A stretch of DNA of 64,000 nucleotides, taken from positions 1,753,501-1,817,500 of the forward strand of contig OX359248.1 in assembly GCA_947179485.1 (NCBI GenBank), written 5' to 3'. A model generated the notes under the pieces. The model worked only from the letters and a program-made list of their open reading frames with translations, was not told the DNA's origin and did no database searches. The stretch is from Allacma fusca (lineage: Eukaryota > Arthropoda > Collembola > Symphypleona > Sminthuridae). This document shows, piece after piece, positions 33,984 to 46,000 of this stretch (position 1 is its first letter; every line of letters starts with the position of its first letter). Both the position numbers and the translations under genes were made by a program.

Positions 33984-36900
33984 CTATCTCCAGGCTTGTT
34001 CGAGTTGCTTTTTAGCTGAAAACCTTTTCGCTACGTAGGCACCCGCAACCAAACCAGCCAACACAACAGTAATAAACCAATGATCAAAATCATCTTTAAG
34101 AACATCAAAAGTCTTGGAAGGCGTAACTCGAGTGTAAAAAAGATCTGAAAATAAAAATAAAACAATTGTCATTTAAAATAGCAAAATACATTAAAATGGA
34201 AACATTTTTGCAGTGACATAGCGTCTTACCCAGCCCATGAGCAAGCACCAAGCAAGTCGACTCTAACCGCGTGGGCCAAGTTTTAATTCCCTCAACTCTT
34301 CTAAGGCTTTGATTATAATTGATAATCATTTCAGCTGGAATAGGTAATTCAGGAATGTAAGGCATTGACAAGATTACACCGTCTTCATCCTGAATCTGCT
34401 GAACGTAATGTTGCTGACTAAGTCTTGGCTGCAGGATCATTCTGGGTAATTCCAGAAGTCCACCGCTGGGAATCGCAATCAGGACATCTTTGTTGGTTAT
34501 GCCTTTTTCCGTACGAGTGTGAGCCATTGCATGAATTCCAGTAGGGAAAACATAAGACTGTTTAACTACAATTGGCTGAATCACGGGTGAAGCGAATGAT
34601 GAAAACACTGCAATAACATAATGGTATTAATGACATGCATATTAACCAGCGAGGACATGATTCTATAAACTTGAAGTGGCTTACCGGTTGAATTGCTCTG
34701 GCTCTGTCCCTCATACAGTTCTACAGAATTGATTTCAAACCGCCTTGACTTTTCACTGAACAATGAATACACAACCCAATGCTCCGAATGAACAACGTGA
34801 ACTGGTCCACGACATTTTTTGTGCCAGAAAGAGTGAATGACACTTCCTAAAAAATCAAATTGTGACATCAAAACTGAAACTGCTATTTAATTTTTTCGCG
34901 AGCCTTATAAACAATAATTTGTATTTTATTACCTGACACAGCATCAATTAAAAATACATTAATATTTGCAGCTTCGTGTTCAGCGGTAACAACTACAACA
35001 ACATTCGGATTCATATACTTGTACGAAACGGAACGATCGGGTAACACTCTTCCTTGAGAGTGAACACGTTCCCCAAGAAGCTTCCCGTGCACTCCAATCA
35101 CTTCGCCAGGTCCAAGATTTAATTCCCACAGGAGTTTTCCTTGTAACTTCTGCAAAATAAGAGACGTTCGGTAAACAAGTCACCGGACATTCAATTCTAA
35201 AGTGACTTCAAATGAGATGCAGCAAGATCCTCATTTGATTTCCAACAATTAAATTATTTTGACATACCGTACTACCGTGAATTGATCGAATTCCGAAACC
35301 TTGAAGTACCGGTGGCGATTTCTCAGCTAAGAAAAAGTAGGAATTCGAAACTGTAGGAATATTGGAAGGATACGAGTGAACAATGTGATTGATGTCAAGT
35401 AGCAGAATAGGCTTCAGGAATTTCGTTTCTTCTGTTCCATGGAGAAGCATCTGAGTTTGCAAAACTTGGGGGTACGTTTGGGGTTGATCCAAAGGTTTTC
35501 CATCAACAGGATTAAACGCATACAACACAGTTGTTGCAGATACTTCCCTAGAGCTAGCGTAAATAACAGTGGCTTGAGGTTTCAAAGGGGCAAATTTAGC
35601 TGGACGTTGAATGTACAAAAATGCAGAGTTCCCAAGAAGGGTAAAATCGGGCAATAAGAACGAATACAGTATTGTCCCAGTCGCACTGTCGATTCCCAAA
35701 ACCTAATTAAATTAATAAAATGTACACGAATATACATTAAAAGGTACCCTTGACTTATACTTATATTTTAATTAAAAAAACAATTACTTTAATTACACCA
35801 AAGCAACTTGTACCTTGCCAACTGATGTAACCAAGAGAATAAGTTTCCGTAAACCGAATCTATCCATTGACGACGAGTACAAACTTTCTCCAAGAACAAG
35901 AGTTTCCACTTCATACTTTATCCGAGAAATAAATGCAGTAATTACATCTTGTTGAGATTGATAAGGGTTCCAGCTTGGACCCAGTTCACTTGGAAAGTCT
36001 ACCATTTCTACCGCCAACACCGAAGATAGTGCTTCATGACGATTCCACTCCACATTAAGAATCTGGGACGTCGAAGAACTCTTAGTATCAATCTTAGTTC
36101 CGAAGAAAAGTTGATCGTGAGTGAAACCAATGAGACCACAACGGGAATTAACGCAGAAGCCTTTCGTTGTTTCCAAGGAAGCTATCGGAATTTCGCTACG
36201 GACGTTAAGAGTTTGAGAATCCAGCTTTTTAAGGTTTTGGTCGAAGACTTCAACAATTATTTCATGAGATGTTTTCAGGTTTGTCACAAATAAGACAGGT
36301 TCTTCTTCCAACTCTCCTTGCGATAATGTTACGTATTTGAAAGTTGATAAACCTGAAACTGGCATTAGTTCCGGGCCGTTTCTAAAATAGTTCAAGGAGT
36401 AAAAATAAGAGAAGTAAATATTCAAGCAAATATAATAGTTGCAAGTCGGAACTTGCAGAAAACACTTTAATACAATTAGACACAACTTACTTGTCATTTC
36501 TTAACACATGGAATGTTTGGAATTCTCCATCCCCAACAAAAATCACACAAGGAATTTTACCGGCCCCACTCGTTCTTATTTCATTCGCCACGAAGCCGTC
36601 TTCTAGTTTTTTATTTGAAACAGTCCCATCCACAACGCTAACAATGACGACATTATTCCGTTGAACACAAACCAGAAACTGAGAGGTGATATCGCAAATA
36701 CTACTCTCTCCCAAACCCAAATTCAGCTTTTTCGTAATTGGAACCCTTTTCGATTCTTTCTCATCTTCCTCAAGATCCAAAATTGTAATCGATACTTCTG
36801 GAAGCCTTGATTTGGCATCAATTAAGTACAGATGAGAGCCCACCACTGCCACATGGGAAATATCCCCAGTTATGGCAGATTCTTCAGCCAGAACCCCAGT

Positions 36901-37493
36901 GGTTGTTTCTAGCTTCCTTATTTTAATCTGATCTTGCACAGTTGACACGGCAAGAACGTACTTACTTTCATAATTTCCAAAGTATTTCAACTCTCCTGCT
37001 GCCTCAAGTACGTGCCGGTACAGAATAGCACCTAAATAATACCAAAGTTATACGTTCACTCATAAGACTCGCTCTTTTTCAAATTACAATACAAAATCAT
37101 TCCCTCACAAAAATGTGCCAATTCTTACCGGTATTAGAATTGATAGCTCCTATCACACTATCCTTCGTTCCTACTAAGACACGCTTTGGTTGGTTAGCAT
37201 CGTTCACGATGAATTTCACATGCCCTAAATATTTTTGATGCCTACAACAACCAAAAAGTACATTTCATTAAAAGATCTACAACTGTTACTCCGCCCTCAA
37301 TCGAATCCTTTCACATTTCTCTCCATGAAATTTTTCTTTACTTTGTTTTTGACAAGTGACAAATCATTTTTCACATGTTATCTTACCAATCGAATTTCCC
37401 CACTTGATCTTCGTACAACGAGTTCGCACATGATGCAAAACAAAACAGGAAGAAAGCCAATTTTGAAATGGTCGGCCGGTGGAAGTGACCCAT
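33984..37493 (-). CDS. EMC1: ER membrane protein complex subunit 1
   Basis: Nine exons on the minus strand: 37387-37493, 37129-37241, 36491-37031, 35814-36381, 35268-35702, 34933-35149, 34685-34846, 34230-34607, 33984-34144. All are GT-AG and the phases add up to 893 aa. EMC1 is the large lumenal subunit of the EMC, which inserts tail-anchored and multipass proteins into the ER membrane. The N-terminus is a signal peptide (LAFFLFCFASCANS) followed directly by LYEDQVGKFDW, as in EMC1. The beta-propeller region and the family signature ESTCLVLAHGLDLFYTRVTP, SKTFDVLKDDFD are clear. One transmembrane helix (WFITVVLAGLVAGAYVA) precedes the cytosolic end KQLEQAWR. It is about 100 residues shorter than vertebrate EMC1. 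Confidence 0.97.
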
Positions 37494-38620
37494 GATGATT
37501 ATGGATAATTTTTTTTTAAAGTCTCTAAAATCTAGTACCTATTATATATACATACGCAGTCTTTTAGCGTCTAAGTAAAATCATACGGATCTTTAATCCC
37601 GGATAAATTTCAAAAATTATTATACTACGATCAACTTTCCACTATTAATATTGTACACGTGCACTGAACGCTCTTAAATATTCAATATTCGAAAGTCTTT
37701 GAATAAACGGTAAATGAGGCTACTGGATTTACCCTGAGGTTTTATTCCGCTTCTAAATCTGAAATCCACAGAAAATATACTTAATTAAATTATCGAAGAA
37801 TGCGATTCCCTGAGAGTCGAGAATGAGAGTGAAGTACGATGAAGCATTAAATTGAATTATAACTGCCGGAAGGAAATCCTGTGTTGAGTTCTTGAGTTTT
37901 CAGGTCTTCAGAACTCCCTTTCAGAGTCCAATCAGTTTCGTAGATACATAAAGTCTACAAGACCAAAAGCCCCGCTTCGCGGGTCCGGGGGACTCCTTAC
38001 GGATTGCATGACATTCAATATTTAATCCTGATATTAGTACACGTACTCTAGTACACAGATACATTCATGTCGACCATCTAAATAGTTAGTATGCGCGCGG
38101 TTCTTTAAATTAACACTGAACGAATAGTGCAGTGGTTAAGGTACACTAGTCATTAAGCCCTGCACGCAGGGCTTCAAAAGACTTGTATTTACTGTTGAAT
38201 GGTATATGATACCAGTGTTTGTGGTGTATTTAAAAGTAAAGCTTTGAACAGTAAACTACTATTCAATGGATGCTGAATTGGAATATTAATACGTATTTAT
38301 AAAATGCTTAAGACAATGCATACACGCTAGTGCTTGTAAGGGACAATTTTCCGGGTCATTTCTTCAACATCCCTGGGAGAGAGAACATTATTTATCGTTA
38401 GCAAAACTTCAATATGTGTCACTTGCGAGAATCCTTAATTCAAAACAATTTCTGTGATCAGCACTACGTGCTAAGTCACTATGAAGCGAAGCGACGCTAC
38501 ATTATGTAACAACTTAAGCTGATAGCTATACGTTCGCATATAAGTACCCTAAAATGTTTAGAAATAAACTAATTATTCATTAAAGATAAAGGCTATTAGT
38601 GAGTAAAACACTTACGCACA
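37494..38620. other. EMC1 upstream region
   Basis: Promoter side of EMC1. Contains a GC-rich stem CCCCGCTTCGCGGG at about 37970-37983 and a perfect palindrome AGCCCTGCACGCAGGGCT at about 38156-38173. No coding sequence was seen. Confidence 0.4.
38125..38181 (+). repeat. Possible tRNA-derived SINE or tRNA relic
   Basis: TAGTGCAGTGG at 38125-38135 matches a Pol III A box (TRGCNNARNGG) at 10 of 11 positions, followed by TTAAGGTACACTAGTC as in many tRNA-SINE heads. About 45 bp later GCTTCAAAAGA could be a decayed B box. No tail or TSD was found, so this is weak. Confidence 0.3.
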
Positions 38621-38628
38621 CCGGTGGG

Positions 38629-39031
38629 AAGGGTTGAAAAAACCGGATTTGATCAATAAAGGCCAAGCCAGTGGCAAGAAATGGCAACAACCGGTTTTTA
38701 TTGGATGGTGGATTTATTTGGATAGTATTAATTATGGCCATTTTATACCAACCTATACAATTGGTCCAGGCCGGTTAGAACCTGATTTTAACCAATAAAG
38801 ACCAGACATTTCTTGCCACTTGGCAACCCCGTGTTCATGCATGCGTAATATTAGCCAAGACGGTGGTACGTTTTGGTTAAAACCGGTTTTTATTGGACAG
38901 TGGATTTATTTGGATAATATTAATTATGACCATTTTATACCAACCTATGCAACATGTTAAAGCCGGTTTGAACCGGATTTTAACCAATAATGACCAGGCC
39001 AATTCTTGCCACTTGCCACTTGCCAACCCTG
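38629..39031 (-). mobile_element. hAT-like MITE, CAGGGTTGGCAAGTGG family (copy 2)
   Basis: Reverse-oriented copy of the element at 7550. Its right end is TTGCCAACCCTG and its left end AAGGGTTGAAAAAACCGG (first base mutated from C). A perfect 8-bp TSD CCGGTGGG lies at 38621-38628 and 39032-39039. It has the same two-half structure and is 403 bp long. Confidence 0.92.
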
Positions 39032-39039
39032 CCGGTGGG

Positions 39040-40412
39040 CATGTGTGTACATTCATACACTTTTGTTTGCACTGCTGGTATATTACTTATGCAACGATTA
39101 AATAAAATAATATATATTCGTAATCAGTAGGTGTATACAAGTTTTGAAAAATAACATATTCCAATTAGGCATGTGCAATTTTATGTAACAGCTACCGGTC
39201 GATATGAAGGACAATTTAATGTAAGGAGCAAATATTAGATGGCACAAGCTTTTTGTGAGGTCAAAACGATGACCCGATTTCCTTCAAAAACAATAGGCTT
39301 CTTACTTTTGATCTAATCAACTAGAAAAATTGAATTGTCTGGTGTCAGTGGTTCGGCAATTATCGTGGCGACAGACAATCAGACACCCCGACAGTAGCAA
39401 TAAAGACTTTCAACTTCACTTCACATCTAAAAGTAGTTGAACTATTGAAGTTGACTTTGGCCTAACGTTGGCAATGGTTGGCCAACAGTGGGCCAAAGTA
39501 CCCCTAACGGACAAGCGCAACAATTAACCGTTTGCGGATTGGGAAAATAGAGGGCGAAATAATGAAACATACAGAAAGTAAAAGTAGCAAGTCTCCAAGG
39601 ACCCCCTGACCAAAACGTCAGGGACGGAGAGTAAGTCAACCAACGAAGGTACGAAACAAGGAAGGCCAGCCAAGGAACAGCCACAGTAGGACGAGCCACA
39701 TTAAGAAGAGAGAACAAGAAGAAGGTCAAAGAAGAGAAGGGAGGTCAGTCCCAGGGTGAAGGTCAATCAACGAAAGGGCTTAGCAAGGATGAACGGCTGA
39801 GTTTTACTTTCCCGCCCTCAAATCATGTGCCATGCATATGCCACCCTACATAAATTCATGTTGTACATACGTAAATGCCATGCATGTGCCACGCACTGTG
39901 TATCATGCAGTGCTGCGATCGTGTCAAGTAATTTCAAAACTTGACCATGAACTTGACCTGACCACGAAACTTCAAGTAATTTTCAAGACACAACCTGAAC
40001 TTGATAACTCGCGTTCGTGTAATTACTTGACTTGTCAAGTTCAAGTAATCAAGTAACTTTTGTTAGACCCGAACTAGATCAAGTAGTTAAATTTGCAAAC
40101 TTGACTTGAACTTGACTTGACCATGACTTGAACGCGACTTGAACTTGATAATTCAAGTTAAGTATCACAAAAAAATAAACATGGCCACAATAACTTGTCG
40201 AACTTGCTGCAGCTGTTTCCAGTCGTGACAAAACTTATAAATTACTACATACTCAGACTGTAGAGGGAACCGGGAGATGTAACACAGCAAGACTCAACAC
40301 AAACATCAATACTCACTCATCATTATAGTAATCCTACTATTCAATTCAGTTCAACTTTTATTACTATTTGATACAACATTATTTAATTATTTATTTCATA
40401 ACTCCTAGTATA
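39040..40412. other. Non-coding DNA with CAAGT-rich repeat and LINE 5' UTR
   Basis: From about 39895 to 40160 the sequence is rich in CAAGTAATTTTCAAG/ACTTGAACTTGAC motifs, beginning CAGTGCTGCGATCGTGTCAA. This looks like the end of a hAT-like element whose other TIR I could not find. The part just before 40413 is probably LINE 5' UTR. Confidence 0.4.
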
Positions 40413-43400
40413 ATGGCTTATTATAAGGCAGGCTCTAAAGAAATCTGCAAAATTTGTATGAAAGCCAATGCTCGTAAAGCGGCTATTAGTTGCTCTGTAT
40501 GCAAATCTATTTATCACAATACTGGATGCCTAAACCTATCTCTAACTATTCCTGAATTCCGACGGCTCAATGAGTCCCAAACGTGGGTTTGTTCAGCCTG
40601 TAGCACTAATATTGACAAATCTCAGATTGATTTTAATAATTCATTCCTCTATACATTAGCTAATAATAATGACTCATTCTTTATAACTTCTCACCACGAA
40701 ACCAATAGGGAGCTCCTTGGTAAATCACTTAATTGTTCTCCAGTATTACCTAAGGGGTTTTCCATTATGTACATTAATATTTGCAGTTTACGATCTAAAA
40801 TTGACGAAATCTCTATAATAATTCATAATAATAACGTTGATATCATGTGTGTTGCTGAGACATGGTTGAATGCTTGTATTCAGGATGGGGAATTACAAAT
40901 CGATGGATATTCTCTCTGCAGGAAAGATAGAAATAGTAAAGGTGGTGGAGTTGTTACATATATCAAATCAATACACATATTCGAACAAATAGATATAGAA
41001 TTTCTATCTGCTGAACTCATTAGCATAAAGGTTAAACTCCCTAATACAAAACCATTTGTTGTTGTTAATATGTACCGTCCGCCAGGTCATTTAGTTGATA
41101 ATGATAATATCTTCTTTGAACTTTCGAATTACTTAAAATGCTTACAACACGAATCACATGAAATGTATTTATTAGCTGATATGAATGTTGACCTACTTAA
41201 AGCATGCAATTCTACCAAATACTTAAATTATTGGGCGAAGAGTGTAAACCTCACTCAACTTATTTCAGCCCCTACTCGCTGCTGTGCAAATAGCAACACT
41301 CTAATAGATCATATCTATACAAACTTTCCAGAATATGCTCTTTCCTCTGGAGTTATTCCTTATGGGCTCTCTGATCATAATCTAATATATGTAGTAAGAA
41401 AAAAGCCAAAGATTTCCTATGCCAGCAAAACCATAACGTGCAGAAATTATAACAAAATGAATACTTGCAAAATTCTGAATGCATTACATAATGCGAAATG
41501 GGAAATCATTGACTCTTTTAATAACTTAGATGACAAGATTGCTACATTTGTAAACCTAACTCAATGTATTATTGACGACAATATTCCTACTATTACTAGA
41601 CGTATCAAATCTAAACCTGCTGAATGGCTCTCTTCTATAGTTAAAAAGTTAATACATAGAAAACATCACCTTAAAAAAATAGCTATTAAAGTAAACACAG
41701 CTGAAGCCTGGAATACATATAGAAAGATCCGTAATACTGTGACAAAAGAAGTTAGAAATGCAAAATCTAATTACTTTAAAGTGAAATTCGCTAAATGTAA
41801 ATCCCCAAAGGAATCTTGGGATACTTTTAAAATACTTACAGGGCGTAATTTAAGTAGTACGCTAATCTCTGAACTCCGAATAGACAATAACATAATTAAT
41901 GATAATGCTACTATCTGTAAATATCTAGCTAATGCCTTTGTTGTAAATCATTCTAATGAAGATAACTTGTTGGAGGATTTCTCAAAGAATTTCTTCGGTC
42001 AACAAGAAACTATTACGCCTGTTAGTATATCGGAAACCCTCACTATGATTAAATATACCAAAGGTAGTAGTTCCACAGGTATTAAAGGCATTCCCTCAAA
42101 AATTATAAAGCTTTTCCCTTCAGTTTTTGCTCCGATACTTACAACTATATTCAACTATGCTCTTAATATAGGAGCATTCCCGTCTGAATGGAAAAATGCC
42201 ACTATAACGCCATTACTTAAACCCAATTCTGACAAATGCAAACCCTCCTCTTACAGACCAATATCTATATTGCCTTTTCTTTCTAAAATATTTGAAACCA
42301 TTATAGCCTCTAGGCTAATCACATATGTAGAGCATAACAAGCTCCTATCGAAATGGCAATATGGATTTAGGAAAAGGAAATCTACCTCTCATGCGCTAAT
42401 TGAACTTACACGCAACATTTATAAAGCCTTAGAGAACAAACTGTTTACAGCTGTACTATTCGTTGACCTTAAAAAAGCCTTCGATAGCATAAAATATCAC
42501 AAGCTTATCAACAAGTTGCTTCATAAGTATAATTTACCTAAATATCTAATATGTATACTCTGTAGCTACTTATCAAATAGAACTTTTAACATTAAGTTAG
42601 GTAAATTTATCTCGGAATCTTATGACTTAAATGGAGGCGTACCCCAAGGTAGTGTTCTTGGGCCCATATTGTTTATATTGTATTTCAATGATATTTGTGA
42701 AACTCTCAACCATGCTGCTCTCTATGCAGATGACATTGGATCTATCTGCACCTCATTACAACAAACACAGCTCAAATTGGAACTTGAACTAATTCTATCT
42801 AAGATATATGTATGGTGTGTGGATAATGACATGGAAATTAACTATTCTAAAACATATTTTGTTATATTCTCTAAACCCCAATCCAAAAATTTGTGTACCT
42901 TTGATAAAATTCAGTGTAATGGTAATATAGTCAGTAGAAGTGACAGTTTTAAATATTTGGGAATATTACTGGATAAAAACCTTAACTTTTCCATGCATGC
43001 TAACCACGTGCATAAAAAGGTCTCCTTTAAATGCTCTCAACTCACTCGTTACAAAAGGTTAATCCCCTCAAACATGATGTCTATTGTGTTTAAATCACTT
43101 ATATTCTCTCAAATAGACTATGGACTACCAATCTGGGGAGCAGTTTCTAATACTGAACTAACTAAATGTCAAAACACTATTGACCATTTTTTAAAATCTC
43201 TACACCTTAAAGGATATCACTTTGACATGCGCCCTCACAAAGACTTTCCGTCTTTACTAACTAACAAAAAACAGAAAAAAATACATACTAATATGTCCAA
43301 ACTTTACGAATCCTACTCAATTCTATCCATCTTTGAACGACATACATACATAACGGTTTCGCTTACTTGGACACTACTCAAACAACCTGAACAGCTTGAC

Positions 43401-43751
43401 TGTTTAACTGAAATTACTCGTCCTAACTCTGAACGCTCCTCCAGACATAAACACTTTCTGAATATTATTAGACGTTCATCGTTCTTTCAGAACTCCTATC
43501 AATATAGAGCTTCTAAACTATGGAATTATCTGCCTGGCTCTTTGCAATCAATCTCAAACTGTAAGGACTTTCAGTTTGAACTAAACAAATGGATAATTGC
43601 TAAAAGAAACTAACTTATAGTGTTATATTTTAACTTTACTATCCCCCTATTGTAGTTTAGAAATATTGACATAGTTTACTCTTGTCTGTCACTGGAAATC
43701 AGTGCTTTGCACTGTGATGATTTGACGTAATAAAGCTGTTACATTACATTT
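40200..43751 (+). mobile_element. Full-length-looking non-LTR retrotransposon
   Basis: The ORF (40413-43613) is followed by a 138-bp 3' UTR with AATAAA at about 43730 and a short TTACATTACATT tail. The 5' border is uncertain (somewhere in 40200-40400). No clear TSD was identified. Confidence 0.65.
40413..43613 (+). CDS. LINE ORF: PHD finger, endonuclease and reverse transcriptase
   Basis: Intact ORF of 1066 aa. I start it at the ATG at 40413, since the longer reading begins at a TTG. Residues about 9-55 form a C4HC3 PHD-type zinc finger (CKICMKA, CSVCKSIYHNTGC, WVCSAC). An APE-type endonuclease starts near 115 (IMYINICSLRSK), with AETWLN, LADMNVDL near 252 and SDHNLIY near 319. The reverse transcriptase has YRPISILPFLSKIFE, FVDLKKAFDSI near 682, GGVPQGSVLGPILF and the active site YADDIG near 770. 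The C-terminus has DYGLPIWG. This is a single-protein CR1/L2/jockey-group LINE. No stops or frameshifts are seen, so the copy is young. Confidence 0.93.
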   Translation: MAYYKAGSKEICKICMKANARKAAISCSVCKSIYHNTGCLNLSLTIPEFRRLNESQTWVCSACSTNIDKSQIDFNNSFLYTLANNNDSFFITSHHETNRELLGKSLNCSPVLPKGFSIMYINICSLRSKIDEISIIIHNNNVDIMCVAETWLNACIQDGELQIDGYSLCRKDRNSKGGGVVTYIKSIHIFEQIDIEFLSAELISIKVKLPNTKPFVVVNMYRPPGHLVDNDNIFFELSNYLKCLQHESHEMYLLADMNVDLLKACNSTKYLNYWAKSVNLTQLISAPTRCCANSNTLIDHIYTNFPEYALSSGVIPYGLSDHNLIYVVRKKPKISYASKTITCRNYNKMNTCKILNALHNAKWEIIDSFNNLDDKIATFVNLTQCIIDDNIPTITRRIKSKPAEWLSSIVKKLIHRKHHLKKIAIKVNTAEAWNTYRKIRNTVTKEVRNAKSNYFKVKFAKCKSPKESWDTFKILTGRNLSSTLISELRIDNNIINDNATICKYLANAFVVNHSNEDNLLEDFSKNFFGQQETITPVSISETLTMIKYTKGSSSTGIKGIPSKIIKLFPSVFAPILTTIFNYALNIGAFPSEWKNATITPLLKPNSDKCKPSSYRPISILPFLSKIFETIIASRLITYVEHNKLLSKWQYGFRKRKSTSHALIELTRNIYKALENKLFTAVLFVDLKKAFDSIKYHKLINKLLHKYNLPKYLICILCSYLSNRTFNIKLGKFISESYDLNGGVPQGSVLGPILFILYFNDICETLNHAALYADDIGSICTSLQQTQLKLELELILSKIYVWCVDNDMEINYSKTYFVIFSKPQSKNLCTFDKIQCNGNIVSRSDSFKYLGILLDKNLNFSMHANHVHKKVSFKCSQLTRYKRLIPSNMMSIVFKSLIFSQIDYGLPIWGAVSNTELTKCQNTIDHFLKSLHLKGYHFDMRPHKDFPSLLTNKKQKKIHTNMSKLYESYSILSIFERHTYITVSLTWTLLKQPEQLDCLTEITRPNSERSSRHKHFLNIIRRSSFFQNSYQYRASKLWNYLPGSLQSISNCKDFQFELNKWIIAKRN

Positions 43752-44124
43752 CTCTTACGTAATTTGGTTTCGAGCTTAAAGTCTGGATTTCGTTGGCGGT
43801 GTGTAGCATTGTGTCACAAAAATGCAGTGAAATACAACCCCTTAAAGAATACTTGGTGCGAAAGGGCACATCTACTATACTTGCTGGCTATTTGTAGAAA
43901 CTTAATAATTAACTGATATTCAATACTGTTATATGTCATCGATAGACGTTAATATGATTGTATTTTGTAGAACGTGGAGTTTGTTCTCCATTGGTTCTTT
44001 GGGTTAAACGTGGAGACAACGCTAGTTGACACAAAAATCGGCGGTAAATCCATCGTGGATTGACGGTCTTTTCCGAGAGAGGTAAAACGCATTACATGAC
44101 TGTTATTAAAATTAAAATTAAATT

Positions 44125-44538
44125 AACAAAGAAAAATATTGGCAGACCTGGCCATTTTGTTCAAGTCAACGAAACACTTGTTTCGGAGAAAGTACAACAG
44201 GGTCCATCGAATTAAGGGAGGAAGCGTGTGGTTGATGAGAGGTGTACACTGAGACAAAGGAGAAGTTTCTCGTCCATGTAGATAATCGGAAGAACCGTAC
44301 AACGCGGCCGATTCTAAAGTGGCGCATCGCTCCAGGAAGTATAGTCATAACCGATGACTACAAATCCTATAAGTGCATAAAAGGATATCTTCAATTGAAT
44401 GAAGTAGCGGTGCGTCGATATAGCTTCAATAACCCACTATTTCCTGACATATATACAAATACAATTGAATCAATTTGGCGTCTTTTCAAGAAGGTAGTGA
44501 AGCGAAGCGGATGTAATACGGTGAGAAAACTATTATAA
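44125..44538 (+). pseudogene. Merlin (ISXO2/IS1595-like) transposase remnant
   Basis: Around 44130-44205 one frame reads IGRPGHFVQVNETLVSEK, and after a frame break the frame 44242-44538 reads ETKEKFLVHVDNR, PGSIVITDDYKSY, and YTNTIESIWRLFKK. This is the DDE region of ISXO2-type transposases: the first acidic residue in VNET (normally DE), TDDYKSY for the second D, and NTIESIW for the last catalytic block. In eukaryotes this family is called Merlin. The first conserved Asp is replaced by Asn and the frame is broken, so it is dead. TIRs were not found. Confidence 0.65.
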
Positions 44539-44874
44539 TAGTTAAAGGATCATCATTAAAGAAAATCATTTTTCAACAAATTTACATTATTAAATTACAA
44601 ATGTAATTTAATATTGTGAGACCTTGTGAAGGTTTTGTAGCAGTTGTCGCACCGCAGCTCTTTACCTGCGACCTCCAATGATGGTAAAGATTTCCGCTGT
44701 TTGTACAAACTACTCTTGTAAATGTGTCAATTTATTTATAAATACTTCATGGTACATAGGGTGCCATATAAAAAATAAATTGTTCTATGTAATTACGGCA
44801 TTCGCGACACGAATATCCACGAGGTTCGTGTTTTTCCGATTCATCGTTTGATGAAACAGCCATTTGGCTCTATT

Positions 44875-45234
44875 TGTAGGCGAACTGCTTCCTCTGCTCT
44901 GATTCCTCACTCGCTTCTTCCCTCTTTATAGCTTCCTCCTCACTAGCTACTTCCTGCTTCCTATCTTCTTCCCCTTTTCTATCTTCCTCCTCACTAGCTT
45001 CTTCCTGCTTCCTATCTTCTTCCCCTTTTCTAGCTTCCTCCTCACTAGCTTCTTCCTGCTTCCTAGCTTCTTCCCTCTTTCTAGCTTCTTCCTCACCAGC
45101 TTCTTCCTGGTTCCTAGCTTCTTCCCTCTTTCTAGCTTCCTCCTCACTAGCTTCTTCATGCTTCCTAGCTTCTTCCCTCTTTCTACCTTCCTCCTCACTA
45201 GCTTCTTCATGCTTCCTAGCTTCTTCCCTCTCGA
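44875..45234 (-). repeat. 51-bp minisatellite coding for a Glu/Arg/Lys repeat
   Basis: About six or seven tandem units of 51 bp. Read on the minus strand they give a 17-residue unit such as EEARKHEEASEEEARKR, and the frame stays open for 148 codons because 51 is a multiple of three. The peptide would form a charged single alpha-helix or coiled coil. It could be part of a gene exon or only a minisatellite in open frame. The ORF extends upstream into the adjacent MITE (45269), so its current start is not a native one. Confidence 0.6.
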
Positions 45235-46000
45235 AAACAGGAACTTTTAAATTTGGTTGATAGATGGTCAGGGTTAAAAAACCCGGTTTTATCAATAAAG
45301 GCCAAGCCAGTGGCAAGAAATGGTAACAACCGGTTTTTATTGGACAGTGGACTTATTTGGATAGTATTAATTATGACCATTTTATACCAAAGCAAAGATG
45401 CTAAACTGATTTTGCCTATCCTACATCCTACCTATAATTTGGTTTAGCAGGGGCCTTCCTTCTCGCCTGTTGTGCAATTTCTACGGCCTATATCCTTGCC
45501 TACAAGTAGGCACTTGCGGCTGCCTACATTTCTGTCTATATAGGGTAACGGAAAATGGTAGCTCCTTCCTACATGAGACTCTTCCCTATAATGTACTTAT
45601 AAATAAATCATATTTTTATTAAAATATTTATTATTTCTTGCCAGTTTATTTTGGATACAATTTAGGCTATGCCCTCGTATGCAACAATTACCCAGCAAAC
45701 ACTCCCAATTGTTTGTTAATATCATATGTAGTCATATTTTTAAACAAACTGATTGTGAGTACTTCTTTAAAATTAACGTTACTCATTCATTATGTGAGAA
45801 CTCCTGTTGCATGTTGCAGTAAGTTTGAGACATCGAGCGCTCACATACAATATATATACTTAGTTCCAGAGATGCGCATCCACAGTTTCGTTACGTTACG
45901 TTACACTATTACGATAGGTTTTAAAAATGTCGTTAATTACCATTACATTACTAAATATCGTGAAAAATTCAGCGTTACGGTTCCGTTACTACAAGACAAC

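Noticed and set aside
37967-37995. GC-rich stem as a bacterial-type terminator or Helitron 3' hairpin
   Set aside because: No CTAG/CTRR end follows and there is no TC start or T-run; a chance hairpin is enough.
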